Below are positions 1 to 8,091 of a DNA stretch of 64,000 nt, in pieces; within the stretch, counting starts at the first letter, position 1, and each line of letters begins with the position of its first letter. Source of the stretch: Natrinema versiforme (GTDB taxonomy: Archaea > Halobacteriota > Halobacteria > Halobacteriales > Natrialbaceae). The position numbers and the translations under genes were made by a program. The DNA lies in the NCBI RefSeq assembly GCF_005576615.1, contig NZ_CP040332.1:349866-413865 (forward strand), given 5' to 3'. The notes beneath the pieces were generated by a model, which was given only the letters and a program-made list of their open reading frames with translations, searched no databases and had not been told where the DNA came from.

Positions 1-2
1 AC

Positions 3-1205
3 CGGGCGGCCGACGAGGAGATCACGGCGACCCGCGGCCGGGCGAACCTCCTCCGACAGTCGATGAGCGGCGACCTGCCGGACGACCCGACCGACGACGA
101 GTTCGCCGAGGAGGTGCTCGACCTCTGTATCGGCTGTAAGGGCTGCAAGCGGGACTGTCCGAGCGGTGTCGACATGGCGAAGCTCAAGACCGAAGTCATG
201 CACGAGCGTCATCAGGAACACGGCGCGAGCCTCCGGGACAGGCTCTTCGCTAACTTCGATACGCTCGCCGCAGTCGGCAGCGCGTTAGCACCGGTCTCGA
301 ACCTCGCCCAGTCGCTTCCCGGTTCGGACGTGCTCGCCGAGAAGACGGTCGGAATCGCGAGCGAGCGGTCGCTCCCCGAATTCAGCCGCGAGACGCTCCA
401 GGACTGGTTCGAGGGGCGAGGCGGTTCGCGCGTTTCCGAAGCCGAGGCCGAGCGAAAAGCGGTCCTGTTCGCCGATACCTACACGAATTACAGCCATCCC
501 GAGGTCGGCAAGGCGGCGGTGCGCGTCTTAGAGGCCGCGGGCGTTCACGTCGACGTGGCCGGCCGGACCGACAGCGGCCGGCCGGCCCTGTCGAAGGGGT
601 TCGTCGACGCCGCCCGCGACGCCGTCGCGAAGAACGTGGCGGCGCTCGAGCCGCGGGTTCGCGAGGGCTGGGACATCGTCGTGGCGGAACCGTCCGACGT
701 CGTGATGTTCCAGTCCGACGCCCTCGACTTGCGGTCGGGGAAGGCTGTGGAGTCGTTCGCCGCGAACGCCTACGGCCTCTGTGAGTATCTGGATACGTTC
801 CGGCTCGATGAGGCCGTCGAGTGGGCGGCACCCGCCGACTCGGTCGTCTACCACGGTCACTGCCATCAGAAGGCGGAGAAGAAAGACCACCACGCCGTCG
901 GCGTACTCCGGCGGGCCGGCTACGCCGTCGACCCGCTCGATTCGGGCTGTTGTGGCATGGCCGGCACGTTCGGGTACGAGGCGGAACACTACTCGCTGAG
1001 TCAGTCCATCGGCGATATCCTCTTCGACCAGATCGAAGACAGTGGTGCCGAGGTCGTCGCCGCGCCGGGGACGTCCTGCCGGACCCAGCTCGGCGACAGT
1101 CGGATCGAATCGGTCCCCGCCGACAGCTCGCTCGCCGGGACCTCGCTCGACGGCGAGGCGCCCCCGACGCCGATCGAATTGCTCGCACACGCGCTTCCAC
1201 GCTAG
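3..1205 (+). CDS. FAD-linked oxidase / Fe-S oxidoreductase, C-terminal part (5' end outside window)
   Basis: Three-prime end of a fused FAD-binding and Fe-S dehydrogenase of the GlcD/D-lactate dehydrogenase type. The reading frame is open from base 3 with no start codon, so the FAD domain lies upstream of the window; about 400 residues are visible. The segment ATRGRANLLR is typical of the linker into the ferredoxin-like domain. A cysteine cluster CIGCKGCKRDCP follows, and two later CCG-type ligand motifs, HGHCHQK and SGCCGMAG, belong to the heterodisulfide-reductase-like C-terminal domain. Family members oxidise 2-hydroxy acids such as D-lactate or glycolate and pass electrons to the respiratory chain through the Fe-S clusters. 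The exact substrate cannot be read from this half. The next gene, an anion transporter, starts 69 nt downstream on the same strand and may supply an organic acid. Confidence 0.85.
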   Translation, partial: RAADEEITATRGRANLLRQSMSGDLPDDPTDDEFAEEVLDLCIGCKGCKRDCPSGVDMAKLKTEVMHERHQEHGASLRDRLFANFDTLAAVGSALAPVSNLAQSLPGSDVLAEKTVGIASERSLPEFSRETLQDWFEGRGGSRVSEAEAERKAVLFADTYTNYSHPEVGKAAVRVLEAAGVHVDVAGRTDSGRPALSKGFVDAARDAVAKNVAALEPRVREGWDIVVAEPSDVVMFQSDALDLRSGKAVESFAANAYGLCEYLDTFRLDEAVEWAAPADSVVYHGHCHQKAEKKDHHAVGVLRRAGYAVDPLDSGCCGMAGTFGYEAEHYSLSQSIGDILFDQIEDSGAEVVAAPGTSCRTQLGDSRIESVPADSSLAGTSLDGEAPPTPIELLAHALPR

Positions 1206-1274
1206 TGGTCGGGTACTAGCCGTTGAATTCACGAATCACGACAATTTTCCCGTTGTGTTGCCGAGCATCGGTCA

Positions 1275-2663
1275 ATGAATCGATCGGAAGCGGTCGAGGC
1301 GATTCGGTCACCAATATTCGCGTTCTCCCTCGCTATCGCTGTCGCCGTCGCGACGTGGCTGCTCGCCTCGGGGTCGACGGCGACGATGCTCGCCATCACG
1401 CTCTTCTGTATCGTCCTCTGGGTTCTGACGCCGGTTCCGCCCTCGTACACGGGGCTGATCGGCCTCGGGCTGATCGCCGTGACCTTCTCGACGGAGTTGG
1501 CGCTCGTCGGCTTCCAGAAACCGGCGACGTGGCTCATCGGGTTCGGGTTACTGATGGGCGAAGCGACACGCCAGAGCGGTCTCGCGAGCGGGGTCGGACG
1601 GTGGCTCGCGACCAGAACCATCGGCGACCCGACCGAGGCCGATTCGGTCCGAACCTACCGCCGACTGCTGCTCGCGCTCTCGATCGGTGCCCACGCGCTG
1701 GCCTTTCTCGTCCCCTCGGCGCTCGTCCGCATCCTCGCACTCGCACCGATCCTCCGCGAACTCGGCTCGCTTTTCGACTCCCGAGCGGCTCGAGTCGGCC
1801 TCTATCTCGGCCCGTTGTTCGCGACGTTTTACGGCTCCGCGGGCATCCTGACTGCGGACCTGCCGAATATCATCATCTCGGGCTTCAGTCAGTCGATCGC
1901 CGGACACACCATCTCGTGGTCCGAGTGGTGGCTCCACATGTACCCCGTCATGGGCCTCGCCCGCGTGTTACTGGTCATCGGGATCGTCTACGCCTTCTTT
2001 CGGCCGTCAGCCGACTCGAGTTTCACGCTCCCCGAGAGTGGGCCGACGGACGGTGCCGCCCAACGACGGATGCTGGCGTTCCTGCTCGTCGGCGCGTCGA
2101 TCTGGGCGACGGATTTCGTCCACGGGTTCCATCCGGTGATCGGTGCGGTCGTCGTCGTCATCCTCGCGTTCCTGCCGACCGTCGGCGTCGCCGACTTCGA
2201 CACCGCCGGTCGCGATGTCGATTTCTCGATCCTGTTCTTTATCGCCGCGGTGTTCGCCATCGGCGACGGACTGACCGAGACCGGATTCACCGATCGCTCG
2301 GCGACGTACCTGCTCGAGTTGATCCCGACGGACGGCTCGCTCGCGGTGATACTCGCCTCCGTCTTTTTCATCACGTTCGCACTCACCTTCCTGATGGAGG
2401 GGTTGGCCGTCGCGAGCGTTCTCACTCCGATCCTGATCCCCTACATCGACGCGGCGGGACTTCCGTTCACGCCCGTTTTGTTGGCCGAGGTACTGGCGCT
2501 GAGTTCGTACTTCTTTCCCTACCAGTCGGCGGTCCTCATCGTCATTCTGACCGAGGGTGATCTCGAGACGCGGGAACTGATCGTCACGACGGTCGCGTGT
2601 TCGGTCGCGACGATCGTGGTCTTGCTTCCGATCCAGTTCGGTCTGTTTAGCGTCTTCTACTGA
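1275..2663 (+). CDS. SLC13/DASS-type anion (dicarboxylate/sulfate) transporter
   Basis: Predicted 462-residue polytopic membrane protein. Hydrophobic segments run through the whole length, beginning near residue 12 (FAFSLAIAVAVATWLLASG). The halves repeat in the manner of the divalent anion:Na+ symporter family, with a TGLIGLGLIAVTF stretch in the first half and SSYFFPYQSAVLIV near the C-terminus, the position of the conserved proline-containing SNT-like signature. Members import dicarboxylates, citrate or sulfate with sodium, which fits a haloarchaeon. It lies 69 nt after an Fe-S 2-hydroxyacid dehydrogenase on the same strand, so import followed by oxidation of a carboxylate is a reasonable inference. 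The 3' side borders a long repeat region. Substrate unknown. Confidence 0.8.
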   Translation: MNRSEAVEAIRSPIFAFSLAIAVAVATWLLASGSTATMLAITLFCIVLWVLTPVPPSYTGLIGLGLIAVTFSTELALVGFQKPATWLIGFGLLMGEATRQSGLASGVGRWLATRTIGDPTEADSVRTYRRLLLALSIGAHALAFLVPSALVRILALAPILRELGSLFDSRAARVGLYLGPLFATFYGSAGILTADLPNIIISGFSQSIAGHTISWSEWWLHMYPVMGLARVLLVIGIVYAFFRPSADSSFTLPESGPTDGAAQRRMLAFLLVGASIWATDFVHGFHPVIGAVVVVILAFLPTVGVADFDTAGRDVDFSILFFIAAVFAIGDGLTETGFTDRSATYLLELIPTDGSLAVILASVFFITFALTFLMEGLAVASVLTPILIPYIDAAGLPFTPVLLAEVLALSSYFFPYQSAVLIVILTEGDLETRELIVTTVACSVATIVVLLPIQFGLFSVFY

Positions 2664-2756
2664 GAGGGACTCCTCGAGCGGGCTCGCGTTCGGATCGAGC
2701 GAGAGTGAGGACTCGATCCCCCGACGGAGTTCATAGCGTTCTGTTTCGGTTATTCC

Positions 2757-3648
2757 TGTAGCCTATCCAGACAGGCTAACTGATCAGCCTAATTCATTAG
2801 CCTTCCTTGTAAGGTGGTCCCTCTCTCCGAACCAGCTGCTTCCGAAGCTATCGATCGGCGACTCCGGGTGCGCGTTCTGCAGGAACTCGAGCAGCGAGCG
2901 TTACCGAAGAGCGAGGATTGTGTCCCGGTCCATGACCGATCGAATCAGCCGATTCAGATGCGCGGACTCGCCCACCCATCGAGACCTCCTGTTCTCTCGG
3001 CGAGTTGGGTCCCTCGTTCGCATCGATCGGTGCTTTCGACGTGAGCACCGATCAAACGTGCACTCGATCGCGAGTACAACGATTAGGCTATCTCGTTAGG
3101 CCAACTAGTTATGCTTCCGAGTAGGGTTGGTTAGCAATCTGCTACCGCTGGCACACCGATGCAGCCTACCCGATTCGATTTCCCTGATCGAAATGCCTGT
3201 TGGGATAGGTAGGCAGGCCTGGCTGTTAGGCTTCAAAGTTAGTCCCACTGGTTAGGTCAGCTAGCTATTCTGGCTGGCCCGTCTGCATTTCGATTAGGCC
3301 TACTGAATAGGCCAACCGAACGGACTTCTCGAGCCGAGGGCCGGGTACGAACCCTCTCTGTGGGCTACTCCGTTAGTCTCCCCAGTCGGCCTAACCGAAT
3401 AGGTGGGCCGAATAGCCTATTTAGAACCCCTTCCTCGGGCCCTCGGTTAGCTTCGTCGAGCCTGCCGACTGCTACTCCTCTCCGTGTAGGCTACTCGGCT
3501 TTACCCGTCTGTCTCTGCCCTCATCTTCCGGCTGGCGGGGCAACTGCTTGCCAAACCCACTAGTTAGTTAGTCTAACTGGTTGGCCTAACTCAATGGCCT
3601 ACTGAGTGCGTATGGTGAAGTATTATATTCGGGAAGGCTAACTAACTC
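2757..3648 (+). repeat. Degenerate 13-bp tandem repeat array upstream of parA (centromere-like)
   Basis: A non-coding stretch of about 0.9 kb filled with TTAGGC/GCCTAA-like words at an exact 13-bp step. Units start at 2760, 2773, 2786, 2799 and 2812; at 3085, 3098 and 3111; at 3163; at 3215, 3228, 3241 and 3254; at 3296 and 3309; at 3362, 3375, 3388, 3401 and 3414; at 3570, 3583 and 3596; and at 3635. The consensus is close to AGGCYAACYGRTT, with examples AGGCCAACTAGTT (3098), AGTCTAACTGGTT (3570) and AGCCTACCCGATT (3163). Intervals between runs often keep the 13-bp register: runs at 2760, 3085 and 3215 share one phase, and runs at 3362, 3570 and 3635 share another. It directly precedes a ParA/partner gene pair, the arrangement expected for a partition centromere. 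Replication iterons are an alternative, but no initiator gene adjoins it. Confidence 0.8.
3621..3648 (+). promoter_or_regulatory. TATA box and overlapping repeat unit at parA start (operator candidate)
   Basis: The TATA-like sequence TATTATATTC at 3621-3630 is about 25 nt from the ATG at 3651, which fits a leaderless haloarchaeal transcript. One repeat unit, AGGCTAACTAACT, occupies 3635-3647 between the TATA box and the start codon. A protein bound to the upstream array would also cover the transcription start, so autorepression is the natural inference. Confidence 0.6.
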
Positions 3649-3650
3649 GT

Positions 3651-4493
3651 ATGCTCACATATACGACCTACTCGGAGGCGGGCGGCGTCGGCAAGTCGAC
3701 GATCGGTGCGGCGCTGCTCGAGGCTCACGCCAATCACGGACTCGACGTGCTCGCGATCGATATGGACCAGCAAAACGGCTCGCTCACCTACCTCCTCGAC
3801 GTCGACGCTCCCCGCGACGACAGTCAGGCGGATAACATCGTTCGACACCTGATCGACCGACCGAAGGGTCCGCTCGAGGATCTCATTCACGAAACCGAAT
3901 CCGGCTTCGATCTCCTCCCGAGCCACAACATGCTCGAGAACCTCGAGGATCTGCTCAATCGCGCACAGCAGATGGCCGACGATCTCGGCGAGGGCGACGA
4001 CTTCGATCCCTACGACCGACTTCGGCAGGTGCTCCTCGAGTCCAGCATCCCACAGGAATACGACGTGATCGTCGTCGATCCCCCGGCCACCGCGGGCCCC
4101 CACCTCTACAACGCCGTGTCGGCCACACGGAGCTTAGTGATCCCGGTCGAGCCCACCGGCAAGGGAATGCAAAGCGTCCTCGGGTTAGAAGAGCTCGTCG
4201 ACGGCCTCGAGGATCGACTCGAAGCCGAGATCGGTGTCCTCGCGGCCGTCCCGAACGGCGTCGGCCGAACGTCCGATCAGGAGCGGTACCTCACGGAGAT
4301 CCGTGATCGGGGCTATCCCGCCCCGGTTGCGATCCGCGAGCGATCGTCGCTCTTCGAAGGCTGCTGGGATCAACAGTGTACCCCGCGACACTACGTCGAG
4401 GAATACCGCGACCGGCAGCGCGACCACGAGATGGAAACGCTCGAGAAGATCGATCAGTTGGCGACGGAGATCGAGGAGGTCGACGACCGATGA
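3651..4493 (+). CDS. parA: ParA-family partition ATPase
   Basis: Protein of 280 residues with the ParA/MinD/Soj fold. The P-loop near residue 7 is EAGGVGKST, followed by the Walker A' segment LAIDMDQQNGSL, where the Asp in a (I/V)D.D context contacts Mg-ATP. The Walker B-like strand is YDVIVVDPPA near residue 142. ParA proteins bind non-specific DNA in the ATP state and move a ParB- or ParG-bound centromere. The usual signature lysine of the deviant Walker A (KGGxGK) is replaced here by alanine. The downstream partner overlaps by 4 nt (ATGA), and a 13-bp repeat array lies immediately upstream, so all three parts of a partition locus are present. The replicon served may be the chromosome or an integrated plasmid; this window does not decide. 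Confidence 0.85.
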   Translation: MLTYTTYSEAGGVGKSTIGAALLEAHANHGLDVLAIDMDQQNGSLTYLLDVDAPRDDSQADNIVRHLIDRPKGPLEDLIHETESGFDLLPSHNMLENLEDLLNRAQQMADDLGEGDDFDPYDRLRQVLLESSIPQEYDVIVVDPPATAGPHLYNAVSATRSLVIPVEPTGKGMQSVLGLEELVDGLEDRLEAEIGVLAAVPNGVGRTSDQERYLTEIRDRGYPAPVAIRERSSLFEGCWDQQCTPRHYVEEYRDRQRDHEMETLEKIDQLATEIEEVDDR

Positions 4494-4969
4494 AGAAGGG
4501 CTCCGGGAGCGATCCGTTCGCGGAGGTCCAGGAGGAAGCCGAATCGGAACCGGACGCGAACGAAGAGCAGGCCGTCGACGACGAGTCCGATTCCGAACCG
4601 GCCCAGCCGGTCACTGAAGACATCGACTCTCAAGCGGAGTCCGAGACGGATGGCGATCAGAACGAGGAGACTACCGCCGACTCGAGCGAGGCGGTCATCG
4701 GAGAGCCGCCCCAAAACGGTGCTGACGACGGCGGCGTTCCGTGGGTTTACGTCCGGGATACGGTCAAGCAGGACCGCGAGATGGTCCAGTTCTATCTCCG
4801 GGATTACGTCGTCGACGCGGAGGACGATTTCGTCGATGCGGTCAGCGACCGACTCGGGACCGACGTTTCGAAGACCGACGTTCGGGAAGCGGCCTACGAG
4901 GCGGCGATGCACAACGTCGACGAAGTCGTCGACCGACTCGAGGCGTGGGGCTTCGAATCGGAGGACTGA
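4490..4969 (+). CDS. Small acidic ParA-partner protein (putative centromere-binding protein)
   Basis: Protein of 159 residues starting at the ATG that overlaps the parA stop in an ATGA junction. A longer in-frame start exists within parA, but the overlap start is the natural coupled one. The first 80 residues are a low-complexity acidic linker dominated by Glu, Asp, Ser and Gln. The last 78 form a compact, mixed-charge domain (from WVYVRDTVKQDREMVQFYL to the C-terminus) with predicted helices. No recognised ParB, RHH or HTH family motif can be assigned by eye. Position and coupling suggest that it is the adaptor that recognises the upstream 13-bp repeats and stimulates ParA ATPase. The DNA-binding role is inference. 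Confidence 0.7.
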   Translation: MKKGSGSDPFAEVQEEAESEPDANEEQAVDDESDSEPAQPVTEDIDSQAESETDGDQNEETTADSSEAVIGEPPQNGADDGGVPWVYVRDTVKQDREMVQFYLRDYVVDAEDDFVDAVSDRLGTDVSKTDVREAAYEAAMHNVDEVVDRLEAWGFESED

Positions 4970-4990
4970 CACCGCCCGTTGCCACCGTGA

Positions 4991-5188
4991 GTCTCGGGTG
5001 AAGGCGCACCCGTAAACGTGCGCTTGAATCGCGGGACGTTGACCGGAACGGGGATTACGTGCCTGCCGCCGACGGCGGCCAGAACGGAAGTCCACGCGAA
5101 AGCCAGTGTAGACTCACAGTCTGTACGTCATCAGACCTCGTCTGATGGAATCCTCAACGAAGCGAACGGCCCCGCCGTGAGCGAGTAG
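4991..5188 (+). pseudogene. Remnant of TnpB (IS200/IS605, IS1341-type) C-terminus
   Basis: An open frame without a start codon encodes GEGAPVNVRLNRGTL and ends DGILNEANGPAVSE. The first string matches the conserved tail after the zinc ribbon of haloarchaeal TnpB; the minus-strand remnant at 50326-50541 has GDGGAPIDVRLNRGTLN. An upstream stop at 4988 shows that the RuvC and zinc-ribbon domains are gone. The palindrome CATCAGACCTCGTCTGATG (8-bp arms, 3-nt loop) lies in the frame near 5134-5152. Only this fragment remains, between the partition locus and a convergent histidine kinase. Confidence 0.65.
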
Positions 5189-5207
5189 GGGGAGGGGAGG
5201 AGGTAAT

Positions 5208-7622
5208 TTACTTATCTACTGCGGGGAGTGAGACTGAGAACGTCGTTCCATCGTCCGGTTCCGAATCGATCCATATTTCGCCCCCATGACGCTCGACGAT
5301 TCGCTTGCACAACGCGAGTCCGATACCCGTTCCGTCGTGCTCCTCACGCGAGTGAAGGCGTTGGAAAATCTCGAAGATCCGGTCTTGGTCATCGGGGTCA
5401 ATGCCGATCCCGTTGTCGCTGACCGATACGACCCACTTTTTACCGGCTCGTTCGGCCGAGATATGGACTTGGGGAGGCGCATCGCCTCTATATTCGATGG
5501 CGTTCTCTAGTAGATTCTGGAAGACCTGACGGAGTTGGCTGGCGTCACCCTCAACCTCGGGTAAGTCCTCACTCGTAATCTCCGCATCGTGCTCCTCGAT
5601 CCGAAGCTGGAGATTATCTACAACACCGTCCAGAACCATCTCTAGGTCGATTGGTTCAAAGGGGTCTCCCTGGGTCTCGACCCGGGAATATTCGAGCAAG
5701 CCGTCAATAATCTCTCGCATTCGGTCCGCGCCATCCACAGCGAAGTCGATGAATTCACGGCCATCCTCGTCGAGTTCGTCGCTGTAGCGTTCCTCGAGCA
5801 ACTGGAGATAGCTGGATACCATCCGCAGTGGCTCTTGGAGATCGTGGGAGGCCGCGTACGCGAACTGCTCGAGGCGCTCATTTGACTCCTGTAACTTCTG
5901 CTCGAAGGTCTTTCGGTCGGTGATGTCCCGTGCCACACCGACCATCCGCGTCAATCCGTCTTCGTCTTGAATGGGCCGACCTGGGGCTTCGATCCAGCGC
6001 TCTTCCCCGTCCCGATCAATGCGAATCTCTTCGTATTTCGGCTCGCCAGTGTCGAGTGATTCTCTGATCTTCTCTTCGATCATCTCTCGGTCGTCGGGGT
6101 GGACGATCCCGATGAAATCGTCCCAGGTTTCGACTGTGGATCCGTATAACGACTCCGCCGAGGGATAGAAGGACGTCTGATCCTCGTCGATATTCCAGTC
6201 CCAGACGATCGCATCTGTGGCGTCGAGGGCGAACTCCATCCGCTCCCGGACACGCTGGAGTTCTCGTTCGCGTTCTTTCCGTTCAGTGATGTCCTGGACA
6301 GCGCCGCGGAGCGACACGATTTCCCCATCCTCGAGATCGGGTTCACCGATGACTCGGAGCCATCGCACCTCGCCAGTAGGCGTCTGGAACCGGGTTTCAA
6401 TGTCGAAGGACTTGCCGGATTGGATCGCCTCATCGATAGCACGCTCAACGTTCGGTCGATCTTCATCGTGGTACACGTCCAATGCTTCATCCAATGGCGG
6501 CTCTTCATCGGATTGAATCGCTAAAATCTCGAAAAGATGGTCTGTCCAGAAGACATCGTGCGTGTCTGGGTCAATTTCCCACCCGCCGATATCCGCAACA
6601 CGCTCCGCACGCTCGAGCAGATCGTACACTCGTTCGAGTTCCTGTTCGCGCTCTTTGCGCTGGGTTATATCTTCGAAGTACACGGAGAGTCCAGACTCGG
6701 AAGGATAAATCCGAACCATCGACCAGGTGCCGAGTGGCTCCGAGTACCGTTCAAACCTCATTGGTTCCTGTGTTGCTAAGGCCTCGTCAAACCGTTCGAA
6801 GATCGGGTCAGATTTGTCAACATCAAACACTTCCCACGGTTTCTGACCAACGAGTTTGCTGGCCGACTTCCCGATATATTCTTGCGCTTTTTCGTTCACA
6901 TATTCATACTGGAACTCTTCGTCGAGTGCGTAGAAGGCGTCGTCAATTCGCTCGAAGACATCATCGAGTTCTTGTTCGAGTTGGTCAGTCTGTTTTTCGA
7001 GTTGTTGCTCGTACTCGCGCCGGTCAGTCATGTCTCGAGTGACTTTCGTGAATCCTTGAAGCTCTCCGTCGTCTCTGATGGCAGTGATCGTGACGTTCGC
7101 CCAGAAGCGCGATCCGTCTTTCCGAATCCGCCACCCTTCGTCCTCGACGCGGCCTTCGGCCGCAGCCCGTTCGAGGTTCTGCTCGGGAACGCCAGCGGCG
7201 ATATCGTCCTTGGTATAAAACGCCGAGAAGTGCTGGCCGATGATGTCGTCGGCGGAATACCCCTTGATTCGCTCGGCTCCCTCGTTCCAACTAACGACCG
7301 TGCCCTCGGGATCGAGCATGAAGATGGCGTAATCCTTGACCGCTCTCACGAAGGCACTGAACTGCTCACTGTCCGGATCGTGACGATCCACCTCGCCTCT
7401 CTCAGTGGACCACCACACCCGGGTGAAACCATTGATCTGTTTCGTTCGCAACTCTCCCTGTTCGGTAAGATCCCCCAGATACCCGCGTGCCGTCTGTGGG
7501 GGACAGTCCAGTTCTTGGGTAATTTCCTCAACCGATACCGGGGTTTCCGGCTGTTCTAATTGATTAAAGAATAACCGAATATCGTCAATAGCGATATCCG
7601 ACGAAGAGTCCGAGGTTTCCAT
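5208..7622 (-). CDS. Multi-PAS sensor histidine kinase with N-terminal winged-helix-like domain
   Basis: Protein of 804 residues. Residues 10-70 (VSVEEITQELDCPPQTARGYL) resemble a winged helix-turn-helix, an unusual N-terminus for a kinase. Four PAS/PAC modules follow, the last three introduced by WxxIxP.DxxVxWT-like blocks and closed by DITxRKERE linkers. The HisKA phosphoacceptor is in YAASHDLQEPLRMVSSYL near residue 600. The catalytic ATPase domain carries the N-box (LLENAIEY), G1 (VSDNGIGID) and G2 (GTGIGLAL) motifs. No transmembrane segment is visible, so it is a soluble sensor of redox, light or a small ligand. No response regulator adjoins it; such orphan kinases are common in haloarchaea. 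It is close in its C-terminal half to the kinase at 58465-61182. Confidence 0.88.
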   Translation of the reverse strand: METSDSSSDIAIDDIRLFFNQLEQPETPVSVEEITQELDCPPQTARGYLGDLTEQGELRTKQINGFTRVWWSTERGEVDRHDPDSEQFSAFVRAVKDYAIFMLDPEGTVVSWNEGAERIKGYSADDIIGQHFSAFYTKDDIAAGVPEQNLERAAAEGRVEDEGWRIRKDGSRFWANVTITAIRDDGELQGFTKVTRDMTDRREYEQQLEKQTDQLEQELDDVFERIDDAFYALDEEFQYEYVNEKAQEYIGKSASKLVGQKPWEVFDVDKSDPIFERFDEALATQEPMRFERYSEPLGTWSMVRIYPSESGLSVYFEDITQRKEREQELERVYDLLERAERVADIGGWEIDPDTHDVFWTDHLFEILAIQSDEEPPLDEALDVYHDEDRPNVERAIDEAIQSGKSFDIETRFQTPTGEVRWLRVIGEPDLEDGEIVSLRGAVQDITERKERERELQRVRERMEFALDATDAIVWDWNIDEDQTSFYPSAESLYGSTVETWDDFIGIVHPDDREMIEEKIRESLDTGEPKYEEIRIDRDGEERWIEAPGRPIQDEDGLTRMVGVARDITDRKTFEQKLQESNERLEQFAYAASHDLQEPLRMVSSYLQLLEERYSDELDEDGREFIDFAVDGADRMREIIDGLLEYSRVETQGDPFEPIDLEMVLDGVVDNLQLRIEEHDAEITSEDLPEVEGDASQLRQVFQNLLENAIEYRGDAPPQVHISAERAGKKWVVSVSDNGIGIDPDDQDRIFEIFQRLHSREEHDGTGIGLALCKRIVERHGGEIWIDSEPDDGTTFSVSLPAVDK

Positions 7623-7728
7623 TGTCCTCTACTTACGGTGTGAACTAATAAGCCCTTGGCGGAGAGACGTATGCTCAGTATCGGCGGAGGCGTTGCCGCC
7701 AGCAGTCGCGAGCGAACGGAACTCTTTC

Positions 7729-7763
7729 GTCATCACGAGACGGCGCCGCCGCCTCGAACGACC
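7729..7763 (+). repeat. GTCATC-hairpin-GACC element, copy 1 (TnpB-end type)
   Basis: The flanks GTCATCACG and CGAACGACC enclose a stem in which CGAGACGGC faces GCCGCCTCG; the one mismatch becomes a G-U pair in RNA. The same flanks with different stems recur at 7889, 46206, 48390 and 50259, three of them beside TnpB-type sequence. Confidence 0.5.
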
Positions 7764-7888
7764 GTGCTTTTCACCGAAGCTAAGCGGGAGCGAAGTTCCC
7801 GCGAGGTCCGAGAGAGCGTCGCTCTCTCGAGATTTTGCCGGGACGAGACGGAGTCGCGCCCGTGGATCAAAAGGTGTTCGCGCCTTTC

Positions 7889-7924
7889 GTCATCACGGAA
7901 GACGCTATGCGTCTTCCGAACGAC
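7889..7924 (+). repeat. GTCATC-hairpin-GAC element, copy 2
   Basis: The flanks GTCATCACG and CGAACGAC enclose a perfect 9-bp stem, GGAAGACGC and GCGTCTTCC, with a 3-nt TAT loop. The flanks match copy 1 at 7729 and the copies next to tnpB remnants at 48390 and 50259, while the apical stem differs. Confidence 0.55.
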
Positions 7925-8091
7925 AGCGCAAAAGTTCGGTGTGCAGACGTAGTACCGAACTATCCGATCGCGTTTCAGGCGTTTTCCGAATACAGAGATT
8001 GTACTATTTACTAGGAACGTATCTCAGATACGAACCCGAGCACTGACGACCCGACGGCTGTCTTTATGATGCCCTCGTCCGTCGCCCCGAT

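Larger units (their letters stand above)
7623..8091. other. Hairpin-rich non-coding spacer
   Basis: No convincing gene. Several perfect short palindromes occur close together: GCGGGA/TCCCGC arms at 7784-7802, CGAGAGAGCG/CGCTCTCTCG at 7809-7829, and GGAAGACGC/GCGTCTTCC at 7896-7916. Two copies of the GTCATC...GAACGAC hairpin family, annotated separately, lie here. The TATA-like CTTTATGAT at 8061-8069 is placed for a leaderless start at 8092. Confidence 0.55.

Noticed and set aside
382..1232. Long minus-strand open frames opposite the Fe-S oxidoreductase
   Set aside because: Arg- or Val-rich translations without motifs, typical antisense shadows of a GC-rich acidic gene.
2814..3563. Three short ORFs within the repeat array
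   Set aside because: They simply read through the 13-bp repeats or the sequence between them and have no start signals or family features.
2757..3648. Reading the array as a replication origin
   Set aside because: No orc1/cdc6, repH or AT-rich unwinding element adjoins it; the adjacent genes are partition-type. Not excluded, but less supported.
2757..3648. CRISPR array
   Set aside because: Units are 13 bp, degenerate and contiguous, without 30-40-bp unique spacers or cas genes.
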